Assembly: GCF_002288925.2 (NCBI RefSeq)
Contig: NW_022098050.1
Location: forward strand, 1,472,725-1,536,724
Source: Delphinapterus leucas
Lineage: Eukaryota > Chordata > Mammalia > Artiodactyla > Monodontidae
Direction: 5' to 3'
DNA length: 64,000 bases
Shown: positions 11,897 through 23,325 of the stretch, piece after piece
How positions within the stretch are numbered: the first letter of the stretch is position 1
Layout: each line of letters begins with the position of its first letter
The notes under the pieces: model-generated
The model's database searches: none
The model's input: only the letters and a program-made list of their open reading frames with translations
Told to the model about the DNA's origin: nothing
Translations under genes and position numbers: made by a program

Positions 11897-14070
11897 GGGG
11901 GCATTTAAGATGGCAGAGGAGTAAGATGTGGAGATCACCTTCCTCCCCACAAATACATCAAAAATACATCTACATGTGGAACAACTCCTACAGAACACCT
12001 ACTGAACGCTGGCAGAAGACCTCATCCCAAAAGGCAAGAAACTCCTCACGTACCTGGGTAGGGCAAAAGAAAAAACAGAGACAAAAGAATAGGGATTGGA
12101 CCTGCACCTCTAAGAGGGAGCTGTGAAGGAGGAAAAGTTTCCACACACTAGGAAACCCCTTCACTGGTGGAGATGGGTGGTGGGCAGGGGGGGAGAAGCT
12201 TCAGAGCCACAGAGGAAAATGCAGCAACAGGGGTGCAGAGGGCAAAGCGGAGAGATTCCCGCACAGAGGATCCGTGCGAACCAGCACTCAGCAGCCTGAG
12301 AGGCTTGCCTGCTCACCCGCCGGGGCAGGCGGGGGCTGGGAGCTGAGGCTCGGGCTTCGGAGGTCGGATCCCAGGGAGAGGACTGGGGTTGGCGGCGTGA
12401 ACACAGCCTGAAGGGGGCTAGTGCGCCACAGCCAGCCGGGATGGAGTCCAGGAAAAAGTCTGGAGCTGCCGAAGAGGCAAGAGACCATTCTTTCAGGGTG
12501 TGTGAGGAGAGGGGATTCAGAGCACCACCTAAACAAGCTTCGGAGACGAGCACGAGCCACAGCCATCAGCGCAGACACCAGAGACGGGCATGAAACGCTA
12601 AGGCTGCTACTGCAGCCACCAAGAAACCTGTGTGCAAGCACAGGTCACTGTCCACATCTCCCTTCCCAGGAGCCTGTGCACCCTGCCACTGCCAGGGTCC
12701 CATGATCCAGGGACAACTTTCCAGGGAGGACACACAGCACACCTCAAGCTGTTGCAACGTCATGCTGGCCTCTGCCACCGCAGGCTCGGCCCGCATTTTG
12801 TACCCCTCCCTCCCCCCAGCCTGAGTGGGCCAGAGCCCCCAAATCAGCTGCTCCTTTAACCCTGTCCTACCTGGGCAAAGAACAGATGCCCTCAGGCGAC
12901 CTACATGCAAAGGCAGGGCCAAATCCAAAGCTGAACCCCAGGAGCTGTGCAAACAAGGAAGAGAAAGGGAAATCTCTCCCAGCAGCCTCAGGAGCAACGG
13001 ATTAAATCTCCACAATCAACTTGATCTACCCTGCATCTCTGGAATACCTGAATAGACAACGAATCATCCAAAAATTGAGGTGGTGGACTTTGGGAGTAAC
13101 TGTAGACTTGGGGTTTCCTTTCTGCATCCAACTTGTTTCTGGTTTTAGGTTTATTTTAGTTTAGTATTTAGAGCTTATTATCATTGGTAGATTTGTTTAT
13201 TAATTTGGTTGCTCTCTTTTCGTAATGGATATATACTTCTTTTCCTTTTTCTCTATTTGTGAGTGTGTATGTGTATGTTTCTTTGTGTGATTTTGTCTGT
13301 ATAGCTATGCTTTTACCATTTGTCCTAGCGTTCTGTCTGTCCGTTTTTTTGTGTGTTTTTTTGGTTTTTGGATATATTTAGCACTTGTTATCATTGGTGG
13401 ATTTGTTTTTTGGTTTGGACGCTCTCTTCTGTCTTCCTTTTTTTTATTACTTTTTAATTGCTTATATTTTTAATTTTTTATTTTTTTAATTTTAATACCT
13501 TTATTTTGTTTTATTTTATTTTTCTTTCTTTCTTTCTTTCTTTCTTTTTCTCCCTTTTCTACTGTGGCTGTCAGTGTGGCTGACAGGGTCATGGTGCTCC
13601 AGCCAGATGTCAGGCCTGAGCCTCGGAGGTGGGAGAGCTGAGTTCAGGTCACTGGTCCACCAGAGACCTCCCGTCTCCACGTAATATCAAACGGCGAAAG
13701 CTCTCCCAGAGATCTCCATCTCAAGGCTAAGATTCAGCTCCACTCAACTTCCAGCAAGCTACAGCGCTGGACAACCCATGCCAAACAACTACCAAGATGG
13801 GAACACAAACCCACCCATTAACAGAGAGGCAGCGTAAAATCATAATAAGGTCACACACACCCCAAAACACACCACCAGACGCGGTCCTGCCCACCAAGAA
13901 GGCAAGATCCAGCCTCATCCACCAGAACACAGGCACCAGTCTCCTCCACCAGGAAGCCTACACAACCACGGAACCAAACTTACCCACAGAGGGAAGGCAC
14001 CAAAAACAACGGGAACTACAAACCTGCAGCCTGCTAAAAGGAAACCCCAAACACAGTAAGTTAAGCAAAA
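11897..14070 (+). promoter_or_regulatory. L1 5' UTR
   Basis: About 2.2 kb upstream of ORF1. The first 1.2 kb is GC- and CpG-richer than the rest of the window, as is usual for an internal L1 promoter. It is followed by a pyrimidine-rich stretch (about 13130-13560) ending in a (TTTC)n run, then a GC-richer segment leading to ORF1. Frames of 110-150 codons on both strands in 12161-13015 come from low stop-codon density in this GC-rich DNA. Promoter activity is family knowledge and is not shown here. Confidence 0.85.
13521..13550. repeat. (TTTC)n microsatellite
   Basis: About seven units of TTTC inside the pyrimidine-rich part of the L1 5' UTR. Confidence 0.9.
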
Positions 14071-15185
14071 ATGAGAAGACAGAGAAACACACAGCAGATG
14101 AAGGAGCAAGATAAAAACCCACCAGACCTAACAAATGAAGAGGAACTAGGCAGCCTAACTGAAAAATAATTCAGAGTAATGACAGGAAAGATGATCCAAA
14201 ATCTTGGAAATAGAACAGAGAAAAAGCAAGAAACATTTAACAAGGACCTAGAAAAACCAAAGAGCAAACAATGATGAACAACACAATAAATGAAATTAAA
14301 AGTTCTCTAGAAGGAATCAATAGCGGAATAACTGAGGCAGAAGAACAGATAAGTGGCCTGGAAGATAAAATAGTGGAAATAACTACTGCAGAGCAGAATA
14401 AACAAAAGAGAATGAAAAGAACTGCAGACAGTCTGAGAGACCTCTGGGACAACATTAAACACACCAACATTCGAAGTGTAGGGGTCCCAGAATAAGAAGA
14501 GAAAAAAAACACTGAGAAAATATTTGAAGAGATTATAGTTGAAAACTTCCTTAATATGGGAAAGGAAATAGTCAATCAAGTCCAGGAACTGCAGAGAGTC
14601 CCATACAGGATAAATCCAAGGAGAAACATGCTGAGACACATATTAATCAAACTATCAAAAATTAAATACAAAGAAAAAATATTAAAAGCAGCAAGGGAAA
14701 AGCAACAAATAACACACAAGGGAATCCCCATAAGGTTGACAGCTGATCTTTCAGCAGAAACTCTACAAGCCAGAAGGGAGGGGCAGGACATATTTAAAGT
14801 GATGAAAGGGAAAAATCTACAACCAAGATTACACTACACAGCAAGGATCGAATTCGGATTCGATGGAGAAATTAAAACCTTTACAGACAAGCAAAAGCTA
14901 AGAGAATTCAGCACCACCAAACCAGCTTTAAAAATAAATGCTAAAGGGGCTTCCCTGGTGGCGCAGTGGTTGAGAGTCCGCCTGCCGATGCAGGGGACAT
15001 GGGTTTGTGCCCTGGTCCGGAAGGATCCCACATGCCGCGGAGCGGCTGAGCCTGTGAGCCATGGCCGCTGAGCCTGCACGTCCGGAGCCTGTGCTCCGCA
15101 ATGGGAGAGGCCACAACAGTGAGAGGCCCGCATACCGCAAAAAATACATAAATAAATAAAATAAATGCTAAAGGAACTTCTCTAG
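14071..15185 (+). pseudogene. L1 ORF1 (RNA-binding protein) remnant
   Basis: ORF1 protein is the RNA-binding, trimerising chaperone of the L1 ribonucleoprotein. The ATG at 14071 opens a frame that meets an in-frame TAA at 14167. A 4-base loss near 14262 shifts phase, and a second TAA lies at 14493 (after residues VPE, where the family has a glutamate). The frame then runs from about 14556 through the conserved RNA-recognition and C-terminal region (residues like MGKEIVNQVQ, PRRNMLRHI, GIPIRLTADLSAETLQARRE). A SINE sits five codons or so before the original stop, which is at 15183-15185. Without the SINE the product would be about 297 residues, normal for the family. At least four independent lesions: a pseudogene. 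Confidence 0.9.
14947..15157 (+). mobile_element. CHR-2-type SINE inside L1 ORF1
   Basis: Full-length CHR-2 SINE: head GGGCTTCCCTGGTGGCGCAG, B-box-like GGTTTGTGCCC, the CHR-2 body with 'gagccatggccgctgagcc' and a simple A-rich tail. Perfect 16-bp target-site duplication AAAATAAATGCTAAAG at 14931-14946 and 15158-15173. It is younger than the L1 it splits. Confidence 0.96.
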
Positions 15186-15243
15186 GCAGAAAACACAAGA
15201 GAAGGAAAAGACTGACATTAACAAATGCAAACCAATTAAGAAA

Positions 15244-18200
15244 ATGGTAATAGGAACATACATATCGATAACTACCTTAAATGTAAATGGATTAAATGCT
15301 CCAACCAAAAGACAGCGACTGGCTGAATGGATACAAAAACAAGACCTGTATATATGCTGTCTACAAGAGACTGACTTCAGACCTGGGGACACATACAAAC
15401 TGAAAGTGAGGGGATAGAAAAAGATATTCCATGCAAACGGAAATCAAAAGAAAGCTGGAGTAGCAATTCTCATATCAGACAAAATAGACTTTAAAATAAA
15501 GACTATTACAAGAGACAAAGAAGGGCACTACATAATGATCAAGGGATCAATCCAAGAAGATGATATAACAATTGTAACTATTTATGCACCCAACATAGGA
15601 GCACCTCAATACATAAGGCAAATACTAACAGCCATAAAAGGGGAAATCGACAGTAACACAATCATAGTAGGGGACTTTAACAGCCCACTTTCACCAATGG
15701 ACAGATCATCCAAAATGAAAGTAAATAAGGAAACACAAGCTTTAAATGATACATTAAACAACATGGACTTAATTGATATTTATAGGACATTCCATCCAAA
15801 AACAACAGAATACACATTCCTCTCAAGTGCTCATGGAACATTCTCCAGGATAGATCATATCTTGGGTCACAAATCAAGCCTTAGTAAATTTAAGAAAGTT
15901 GAAAGCATATCAAGTATCTTTTCTGACCACAATGCTATGAGGCTAGACATCAATTACAGGAAAAAAATATGTAAAAAATACAAAAACATGGAAGCTAAAC
16001 AATGCACTACTAAGTAACTGAGAGATCACTGAAGAAATCAAAGAGGAAATCAAAAAATACATAGAAACAAATGACAATGAAAACATGACGACCCAAAACC
16101 TACATGATGCAGCAAAGGCAGTTTTAAGAGGGAAGTTTATAGCAATACAATCCTACCTCAAGAAAGAAGAAAAATGTCAAATAAACAACCTAACCTTACA
16201 CCTACAGCAATAAGAGAAAGAAGAACCCAAAGAACCCGAAGATAGCAGAAGGAAAGAAATCATAAAGATCACATCAGAAATAAATGGAAAAGAAATGAAG
16301 GAAACGATAGCAAAGATCAATAAAACTAAAAGCTGGTTCTTTGAGAAGATAAACAAAACTGATAAACCATTAGCCAGACTCATCAAGAAAAAACGGGAGG
16401 AGACTCAAATCAAGAGAATTAGAAATGAAAAAGGAGAAGTAACAACTGACACTGCAGAAATACAAAGGATCATGAGAGATTACTACAATCAACTCTATGC
16501 CAATAAAATGGACAACCTGGAAGAAATGGACAAATTCTTAGAAAAGCACAACCTTCCAAGACTGAACCAGGAAGAAATAGAAAATATAAACAGACCAATC
16601 ACAAGCACTGAAATTGAAACTGTGATTAAAAGTCTTCTAACAACAAAATTCTATCAAACATTTAGAGAAGAGCTAACACCTATCTTTCTCAAACTCTTAC
16701 AAAATATAGCAGAGGGAGGAACACTCCCAAACTCATTCTACGAGGCCACCATCACCCTGATACCAAAACCAGACAAGGATGTCACAAAAAAAGAAAACTA
16801 CAGGCCAATATCACTGATGAACACAGATGCAAAAATCCTCAACAAAATACTAGCAAACAGAATCCAACAGCACATTAAAAGGATCATACACCACGATCAA
16901 GTGGGATTTATCCCAGGAATGCAAGGATTCTTCAATATACGCAAGTCAGTCAATGTGATACGTACACCATATTAACAAACTGAAGAAGAAAAACCATATG
17001 ATCATCGCAATAGATGCAGAAAAATCTTTCAACAAAATTCAACACCCATTCATGATAAAAACCCTCCAGAAAGCAGGCAGAGTGGGAACTTACGTCAACA
17101 TAATAAAGGCCATATGACAAACCCACAGCCAACATCGTTCGCAATGGTGAAAAACTGAAACCATTTCCACTAAGATCAGGAACAATACCAGGTTGCCCAC
17201 TCTCAACACTATTATTCGACATAGTTTTGCAAGTTTTAGCCACAGCAATCAGAGAAAAAGAAATAAAAGGAATGCAAATCAGAAAAAAAGATGTAAAACT
17301 GTCACTGTTTGCAGATGACATGATGCTATACATGGAGAATCCTAAAGGTGCTACCAGAAAACTACTAGAGCTAATCGATGAATTTGGTAAAGTAGTAGGG
17401 TACAAAACTAATACACAGAAACCTCTTGCATTCCTATACAATAATGATGAAAAATCTGAAAGAGGAATTAAGGAAACACTCCCATTTACCACTGCCACAA
17501 AAAGAATAAAATACCTAGGAATAAACCTACCTAAGGAGACAAAAGACCTGTATGCAGAAAACTATAAGGCACTGATGAAAGAAATTAAAGACAATACAAA
17601 CAGATGGAGATATATACCACATTCTTGAATTGGAAGAATCAACAATGTGAAAATGACTCTACTACCAAAAGCAACCTACAGATTCAATGCAATCCTTATC
17701 AAACTACCAATGGCATTTTTCACAGAACTAGAACAGAAAATTTCACAATTTTTATGGAAACACAAAAGACCCCGAATGGCCAAAGCAAACTTGAGAAAGA
17801 AAAATGGAGCTGAAGGAATCAGGCTCCCAGAGTTCAGACTATACTTCAAAGCTACAGTAAGTGAGAGAGTATGATACTGTCACAAAAACAGAAATATAGG
17901 TCAATAGAACAGGATAGAAAGCCCAAAGATAAACCCACACACATATGCTCTCCTTATTTTTGATAAAGGAATCAGGTATATACAATAGAAAAAAGCCTCT
18001 TCAATAAATGGTGTTGGGAAAACTGGACAGCTACATGTAAAAGAATGAAATTAGATCACTCCCTAACACCATACACAAAAATAAACTCTAAATGGATTAA
18101 AGACCTAAATGAAGGCCAGACACTATAAAATTCTTAGAGGAAAACATAGGATGAACACTCTTTGACATAAATCACAGCAAGATCCTTTTTGACCCACCTC

Positions 18201-18925
18201 CTAGAGAAATGGAAATAAAAACAAAAATAAACAAATGGGACCTAATGAAACTTAAAAGCTTTTGCGCAGCAAAGGAAACCATAAACAAGACTAAAAGGCA
18301 ACCCTCAGAATGGGAGAAAATATTTGCAAACGAAGCAACTGACAAAGCATTAATCTCCAAAATATATAAACAGCTCATGCAGCTCAATATTAAAAAAACA
18401 AACAACCCAATCCAAAAATGGGCAGAAGACCTACATAGACATTTCTCCAAAGAAGACATACAGATGGCCAAGAAGCACATGAAAAACTGCTCAACATCAC
18501 TAATCATTAGAGAAATGCACATCAAAACTACAATGAGGTAGGAATGTAAATTGATAACAGCCACTATGGAGAACAGTATGGAAGTTCCTTAAAAAACTAA
18601 GAATAGAACTACCATACGACCCAGCAATCCCACTACTGGGCATATACCCTGAGAAAACCATAATTCAAAAAGAGTCATGTACCAAAATGTTCATTGCAGC
18701 ACTATTTACAATAGCCAGGTCACAGAAGCAACCTAAATGCCCACCAACAGACGAATGGATAAAGAAGATGTGGTATATATATACAATGGAATATTACTCA
18801 GCCATAAAAAGGAATGAAATTGGGTCATTTGTTGAGACGTGGATGGACCTAGAGACTGTCATACAGAGTGAAGTCAGAAAGAGAAAAACAAATATCGTAT
18901 ATTAACGCATGTATGTGGAACCTAG
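15244..18925 (+). pseudogene. L1 ORF2 (endonuclease/reverse transcriptase) remnant
   Basis: Begins at ATG 15244, 58 bp after the ORF1 stop. Codon 58 is TAG (15415-15417) where the family has tryptophan. The endonuclease region continues to 16017 with the GDFN motif near 15670 and SDHN near 15922. Phase then changes; the 16295-16975 frame covers the region before and into the reverse transcriptase but lacks about 30 bases that normally encode the SPGPDGFTGE segment (junction near 16648). The 17227-17628 frame carries the catalytic FADD (17308-17319). The C-terminal part is shifted again and has lost roughly 105 bp near 18539. The product would have acted in target-primed reverse transcription; this copy cannot. 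Confidence 0.9.
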
Positions 18926-19133
18926 AAAAATGGTACAGATGAACCAGTTTGCAGGGCAGAAACTGAGACACAGATGTAGAGAACAAACATATGGACACCA
19001 AGGGGGGAAAGCAGCGGGGGGGGGGGGTCTGATGAATTGGGCGATTGAGATTGACATATACACACTGATGTGTATAAAACTGATGACTAATAAGAACCTG
19101 CTGTATAAAAAAAAAAAATTCAAATAAAAAAGT
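18926..19133 (+). mobile_element. L1 3' UTR and tail
   Basis: Contains a 12-base G run (19016-19027), a hallmark of the guanine-rich L1 3' UTR with G-quadruplex potential, and ends 'aacctgctgtataaaaaaaa'. The final A-rich tail runs to about 19133. Confidence 0.85.
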
Positions 19134-20572
19134 GCTTGGCATTTATGTCTCCTTTATATTAAAGTTAGAGTATTATAGTACTTTTAAAAATTTGTTTGTC
19201 CGTTGGTTCTATTATCTATAAATTTTATCTCAGGATATTAAATGAGGCATTAAATATTTAATATTAAAAGAGATTGTTAGGTTCGACTGAGTTGAGAAAC
19301 ACTAACTTAGAATCTATCCTGATTGATGAGCCTAATCCATATTCATGTCAAGGTTAGAAATGCAGTGCAGTCATTCCGTCTCTGAAATGAAATGTTTCAT
19401 TTTTGCCAAATTATGAACTTACCACAGTGTGCAGCATCATTCCTTAAACCCTGAAGAAAGCTTTCTTGTTTAAAAATTCAAGGACCTAATTTCCCACTTA
19501 ATTTTTTTTTCATAATCATTGAACAGGATTCATGTATACTGATTCTACCACTCTTCATTGTTATAGCTTGTGCCATCTCAAAGAAGAAATTGTCAAAACA
19601 CATATAGTATATTCATTAAGCATCTATAAAATGTGATTTATGTTCACACTTTTACTAGAGAACCCCAGTTATTAATGATGCTTTCAAGACTACTACAGTC
19701 TATTGCCAAAATCAGAGCCCTGTGAGCTACAATCCCTTCCTCTAATTTTCAGATTGTGGTACCCCAAGCTTAAAATGTAAGACTTTTATTGAGATTTAAC
19801 TAATAATCCCATTCTGGAGGAAATAAAGAAGTCTTTGTTATTAATGACTTATGATAGCTTAAATTCTCCTTTAAAATGACCTTCAGAAGTTTTTGGAAGT
19901 TCTACCTGGAAGTCAGATTCAGCTATATGCTTATCAAAACCACTTAAGGAAGTTATCTTCTTAAGTGAAGCATGAAACTTCAGATAGAATACAAGAGGAG
20001 TGGTAAATATAGGAAGGGGCCACCATCCTGGCCAGCCAAATGAATTAAATTAATTCTGGATGAATCAATAGGTTGAGGCAGCCGTGTGTAACCCAATTTC
20101 ATCTGCCAGAAATATCTTCCCACAATGTCATCTGAATCCACTTAAGCTATTCGAGTCTACAGTAGGCATTCTCCTCATTGTGTTGTCATGGACTCTTGAA
20201 AGCCTAATTAGAATGCAGCATAATAACCAACCAACCAACAAGTAAATGAATTAGAAAAGTTCTCCCTCCAACATTTGTTTTCTCAGTACTACTATCACCA
20301 TTGACCTAATAAGTTTAGAGCATACTGTAGTGCTCATTTCTTTGTTACCATTTCACATAACATCTACCTCATTCCTACTTTCATTAGTTATTGAAACAAA
20401 AAATCCCTATCCCATTTCCCCCTTTAAATTTATCCTCTTACATCTCCAAATAAATCTCACATTGTGTCACTTTTCTGGCACCTACAAAGTCAAAACCTCT
20501 GAAACTGACATTATTGAACAAGTTGGACTCAGTGGGTTGACATCCTGAAACAGCTTTATTTAACTCACACTG
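19134..20572. other. No gene or repeat recognised
   Basis: 1.4 kb of AT-rich DNA with no family that I recognise. A short (CCAA)n patch lies at 20227-20241. No convincing coding frame. Confidence 0.45.
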
Positions 20573-21715
20573 CTTTTTTTTTTTTTACATAGCTTTAATG
20601 ATGTTTAAGTCACATACCACACAATTCATTTAAAGCATACTATTCAACCCTAAAAGAGACCTCGTACCTATAAGCAGTCAATCCAAATCCCCAGCTCCAG
20701 TCCTAAGCAATACTAATATGCTTCCTGTCTCTATAAATCTGCTTTTTCTGGACATTTAATATAAATGCAATCATACAATATGTAGTCTTTTGTGGCTGAG
20801 TTCTTTTACTTAGCATAATGTTTTCAATATTCATCCATGTTGTAACATGTATTGGTACTTCATTCCTTTTTACAGATAAATAATATTCTACTATATGGAT
20901 ATATCACACTTTGTGTATCCATCAATTAAGTGATGGGCTTTGGGTTGGCTTTTATAGATAATGCAGCTATGAACACTTATGTACAAGTTTGGATGTGGAC
21001 ATAAGTCTTCATTTCTCTTTAGTATATACCTAGGGTATATTTCTGAGTCATATGGTAACTCTATGTTTATTTGAGAAACTGCCAAAAATTTTTCTAAAGT
21101 AGTGGCACAATTTTACATTCCCACTAGCAATGTACAAGGGTGCCAATTTCTATACATCCATGCCAAATCTTGTTAATGTCTTTTTTATTACAGTGATCAC
21201 ATAGGAGTAAAGTGATATCTCATTGTGGTTTTGACTTTCATTTCCCTAATGACTAAGGATGGTGAGCATCTTTTCATGTTCTTATTGGCCATGTGTACAT
21301 CTTCTTTGGAGAAATATCTACTGAAATTCTTTTCTCATTTTTAATTGGGTTATTTTTCTTTCTAATGAGTTGTAAGAGTTGTTTATATATTTCAGACACC
21401 AGACCCTTATCAGATACATGATTTACAAATATTTTCTCCCATTCAGTGGATTTTCTTTTCACTTCCTTGATGATGTCCTTTGAAGCAAGAGTTTTTTATT
21501 TTAATGTAGTCCAATTTATTTTTTTGTCATTTGTGTTTTGATATCATATCTGAGAAACCATTACCTAACCCAAGCTCATGAAGATTTACTCCTGTGTTTT
21601 CTTCTAAGAGTTTTATAGTTTTATCTCTTACATTTGGGTCTATGATCTATTTTGAGTAAATTTTTTGTATGCCTTATTCTAAAAGTAGTCATAGTTTCTT
21701 CAGGGTAGAAAAAAT
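20573..21715 (-). mobile_element. Old L1M, 3' part
   Basis: Minus-strand old L1: the T run at 20573-20586 is the poly-A end, followed by 3' UTR and the C-terminal part of ORF2 ('tccatgttgtaacatgtatt', 'cttctttggagaaatatct', 'gttgtttatatatttcag', 'tttccctaatgactaagg'). Heavily mutated; the 62-codon minus frame at 21274-21462 is a scrap of ORF2. Confidence 0.8.
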
Positions 21716-21884
21716 TTAACAGCAAATGTAGCATCCCTTAAAAGTGCTAATCGTGGTGTGTTACCATTCAATGTTTACCTTAAGAACCTAAATTCAGGGG
21801 TTCCATTTTGACTGCCACAGATAGTTTTAGGAATCATGATAGGGGCCACTAAGCTCCACATGCTTATGTGGTGCATTAAGAGGA

Positions 21885-22085
21885 ATCATTGGATATCTAC
21901 ATGATATTGGGCAAGTCATTCTCTGGCCTTCAATTTCCTCAGTAAAATGGAGATATAAGAGGGCCCTTAAAGGGTTGTAATAGAAAATAGGTATAAAATG
22001 CATGTCAAGTGCTCAGCATGGTACTTGGCACATAGTAAGCATATTACATCTCTTCAATAATAACATTATTATTATTTGTATTATG
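21885..22085 (+). mobile_element. MIR SINE
   Basis: Plus-strand MIR with a well-preserved core: 'ttgggcaagtcattctctgg', 'tcaatttcctcagtaaaatg', 'gctcagcatggtacttggc', 'acatagtaagcatatta'. Ends in (ATT)n-like sequence. Confidence 0.85.
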
Positions 22086-22119
22086 AATATTATTTTTACT
22101 ATCTCATTTAATCTCCACA

Positions 22120-22720
22120 CCAAACTCTCTTGCAGCCAGGTTGTACCAGTCAAAGTCTAGTCAGGAAAACAAGTATTTCAATAGAGGTAATTTAATACAG
22201 GGAATTAGGCACAGAGGTGCTAGAGAGACTGACACAAGGGCAAGGTGAGAAACCCAGAGAATAAAAACTATAGAAAGCTCCTGCCAACTCTAAAGCTGGA
22301 GGAATTAAAAGAAGAAATTATTTTAGTTGATCTCAGAAAACAGGGTTGGCAAGAGAGCTTGGAAACTTGGAATAGATGATGTCTGAGAGGCTATCCAAGC
22401 AAGAACTGGCAACATGGGGAAGGCAGCTACCATGGAGGGGAGGGCCCAGGTAGAACAGGAACCAGAGAAAAGAAAATGCCCCTCAGAAGCTTCAACAAGA
22501 GAAGATATGCAGGCTCCACTGGAGCCGCCACCCTAAGTAGAGAAAGAGGGAAGAGATATTCTGCTTTCTCCCCTAGTCCTGTCGTCCAGGGTCCCATCAG
22601 TGCTACCCATTTGGCTAAACCTAATCAAAAGCAAGGTTGCCTAGGAAATATGGTATGCCAAGGTCAGGCCCTGAGGAACAGAGGAAAGAAGGGTGGAGAA
22701 TGGATCTGAGAGAAAACATG
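22120..22720. repeat. Possible unclassified old interspersed repeat
   Basis: A GC-richer, purine-rich stretch ('aggtaatttaatacagg', 'ggcaaggtgagaaaccc', 'gctggaggaattaaaag') with the look of a widespread old repeat that I cannot name. No coding motif in the 77-codon frame at 22476-22709. Confidence 0.3.
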
Positions 22721-23325
22721 CAGACAGCTGGCACAGAGACTCTGTATGTGTAAGAATCTTGTCTCATATCATTGCAGGGTCAGGATTAAGCTAGTTAATG
22801 CTCTCTTTCTATCATAATTTAAAACCTCTCTAGAATCCTTAAGGAAAAAGTCATTGGAGGATGCCTGGAGTAACCCCAGGAACAGTAATTTAGATAGTAA
22901 TTAATTTAGTACTTCAGGCAGCACTCTCTCTTTAATAGAGGCTCAGATTTTTACTAGTGCTAAAATCATACAAATCATACATCTAACCTGATTATTTCTG
23001 CTGTTGCTTAGAAGTTCCAATTATAGTTACAACAACATGTACACAGGGAGAGAGACAGGAACAGAGGGAGAGATACCTCAAGTATAGTGAGTTAATAATT
23101 TTACTCAGTTTATGGTACATTGTCCCACACAAGGACCCAGTTTTGTCTTTATTAGTGAAGTGAATGCTTGAACAATACCCCCTTTTCTCCATACCCTACT
23201 CTCACTGTTCTCCTCTTGCCTTAGGTCTCCATTTAAATTATATCTTTATATATGTTCTTGCAAAATGTATAGTGTTTTGTACGTACACATTTTTAACGTG
23301 TAAAAGTAGTAAGTTTTAGTTCTCT
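22721..23325. other. No gene or repeat recognised
   Basis: Mixed-composition DNA, with nothing recognised. Confidence 0.4.

Larger units (their letters stand above)
11897..19133 (+). mobile_element. Near full-length cetartiodactyl L1 with SINE insertion
   Basis: A complete-architecture LINE-1 of about 7.0 kb without the SINE: 5' UTR starting in 'aagatggcagaggagtaaga', ORF1, short inter-ORF spacer, ORF2, 3' UTR and A-rich tail ending near 19133. Both ORFs are broken, so it cannot move by itself. The 3' UTR (containing 'gaaccagtttgcagggcag') is of a different subgroup from those at 5675-8126 and 39977-42591. I could not find a convincing target-site duplication, as expected for an older insertion. 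Confidence 0.95.

Noticed and set aside
12161..13055. Overlapping 90-150-codon frames on both strands, looking like a GC-rich gene or CpG-island promoter
   Set aside because: They lie inside the 5' UTR of the L1 at 11897-19133; low stop density follows from base composition, and the frames overlap in opposite strands without a motif.
16295..17628. Retroviral-type reverse transcriptase gene
   Set aside because: Sequence and order are those of L1 ORF2 (FADD motif, apurinic-type endonuclease upstream, no protease or integrase), and it is broken.
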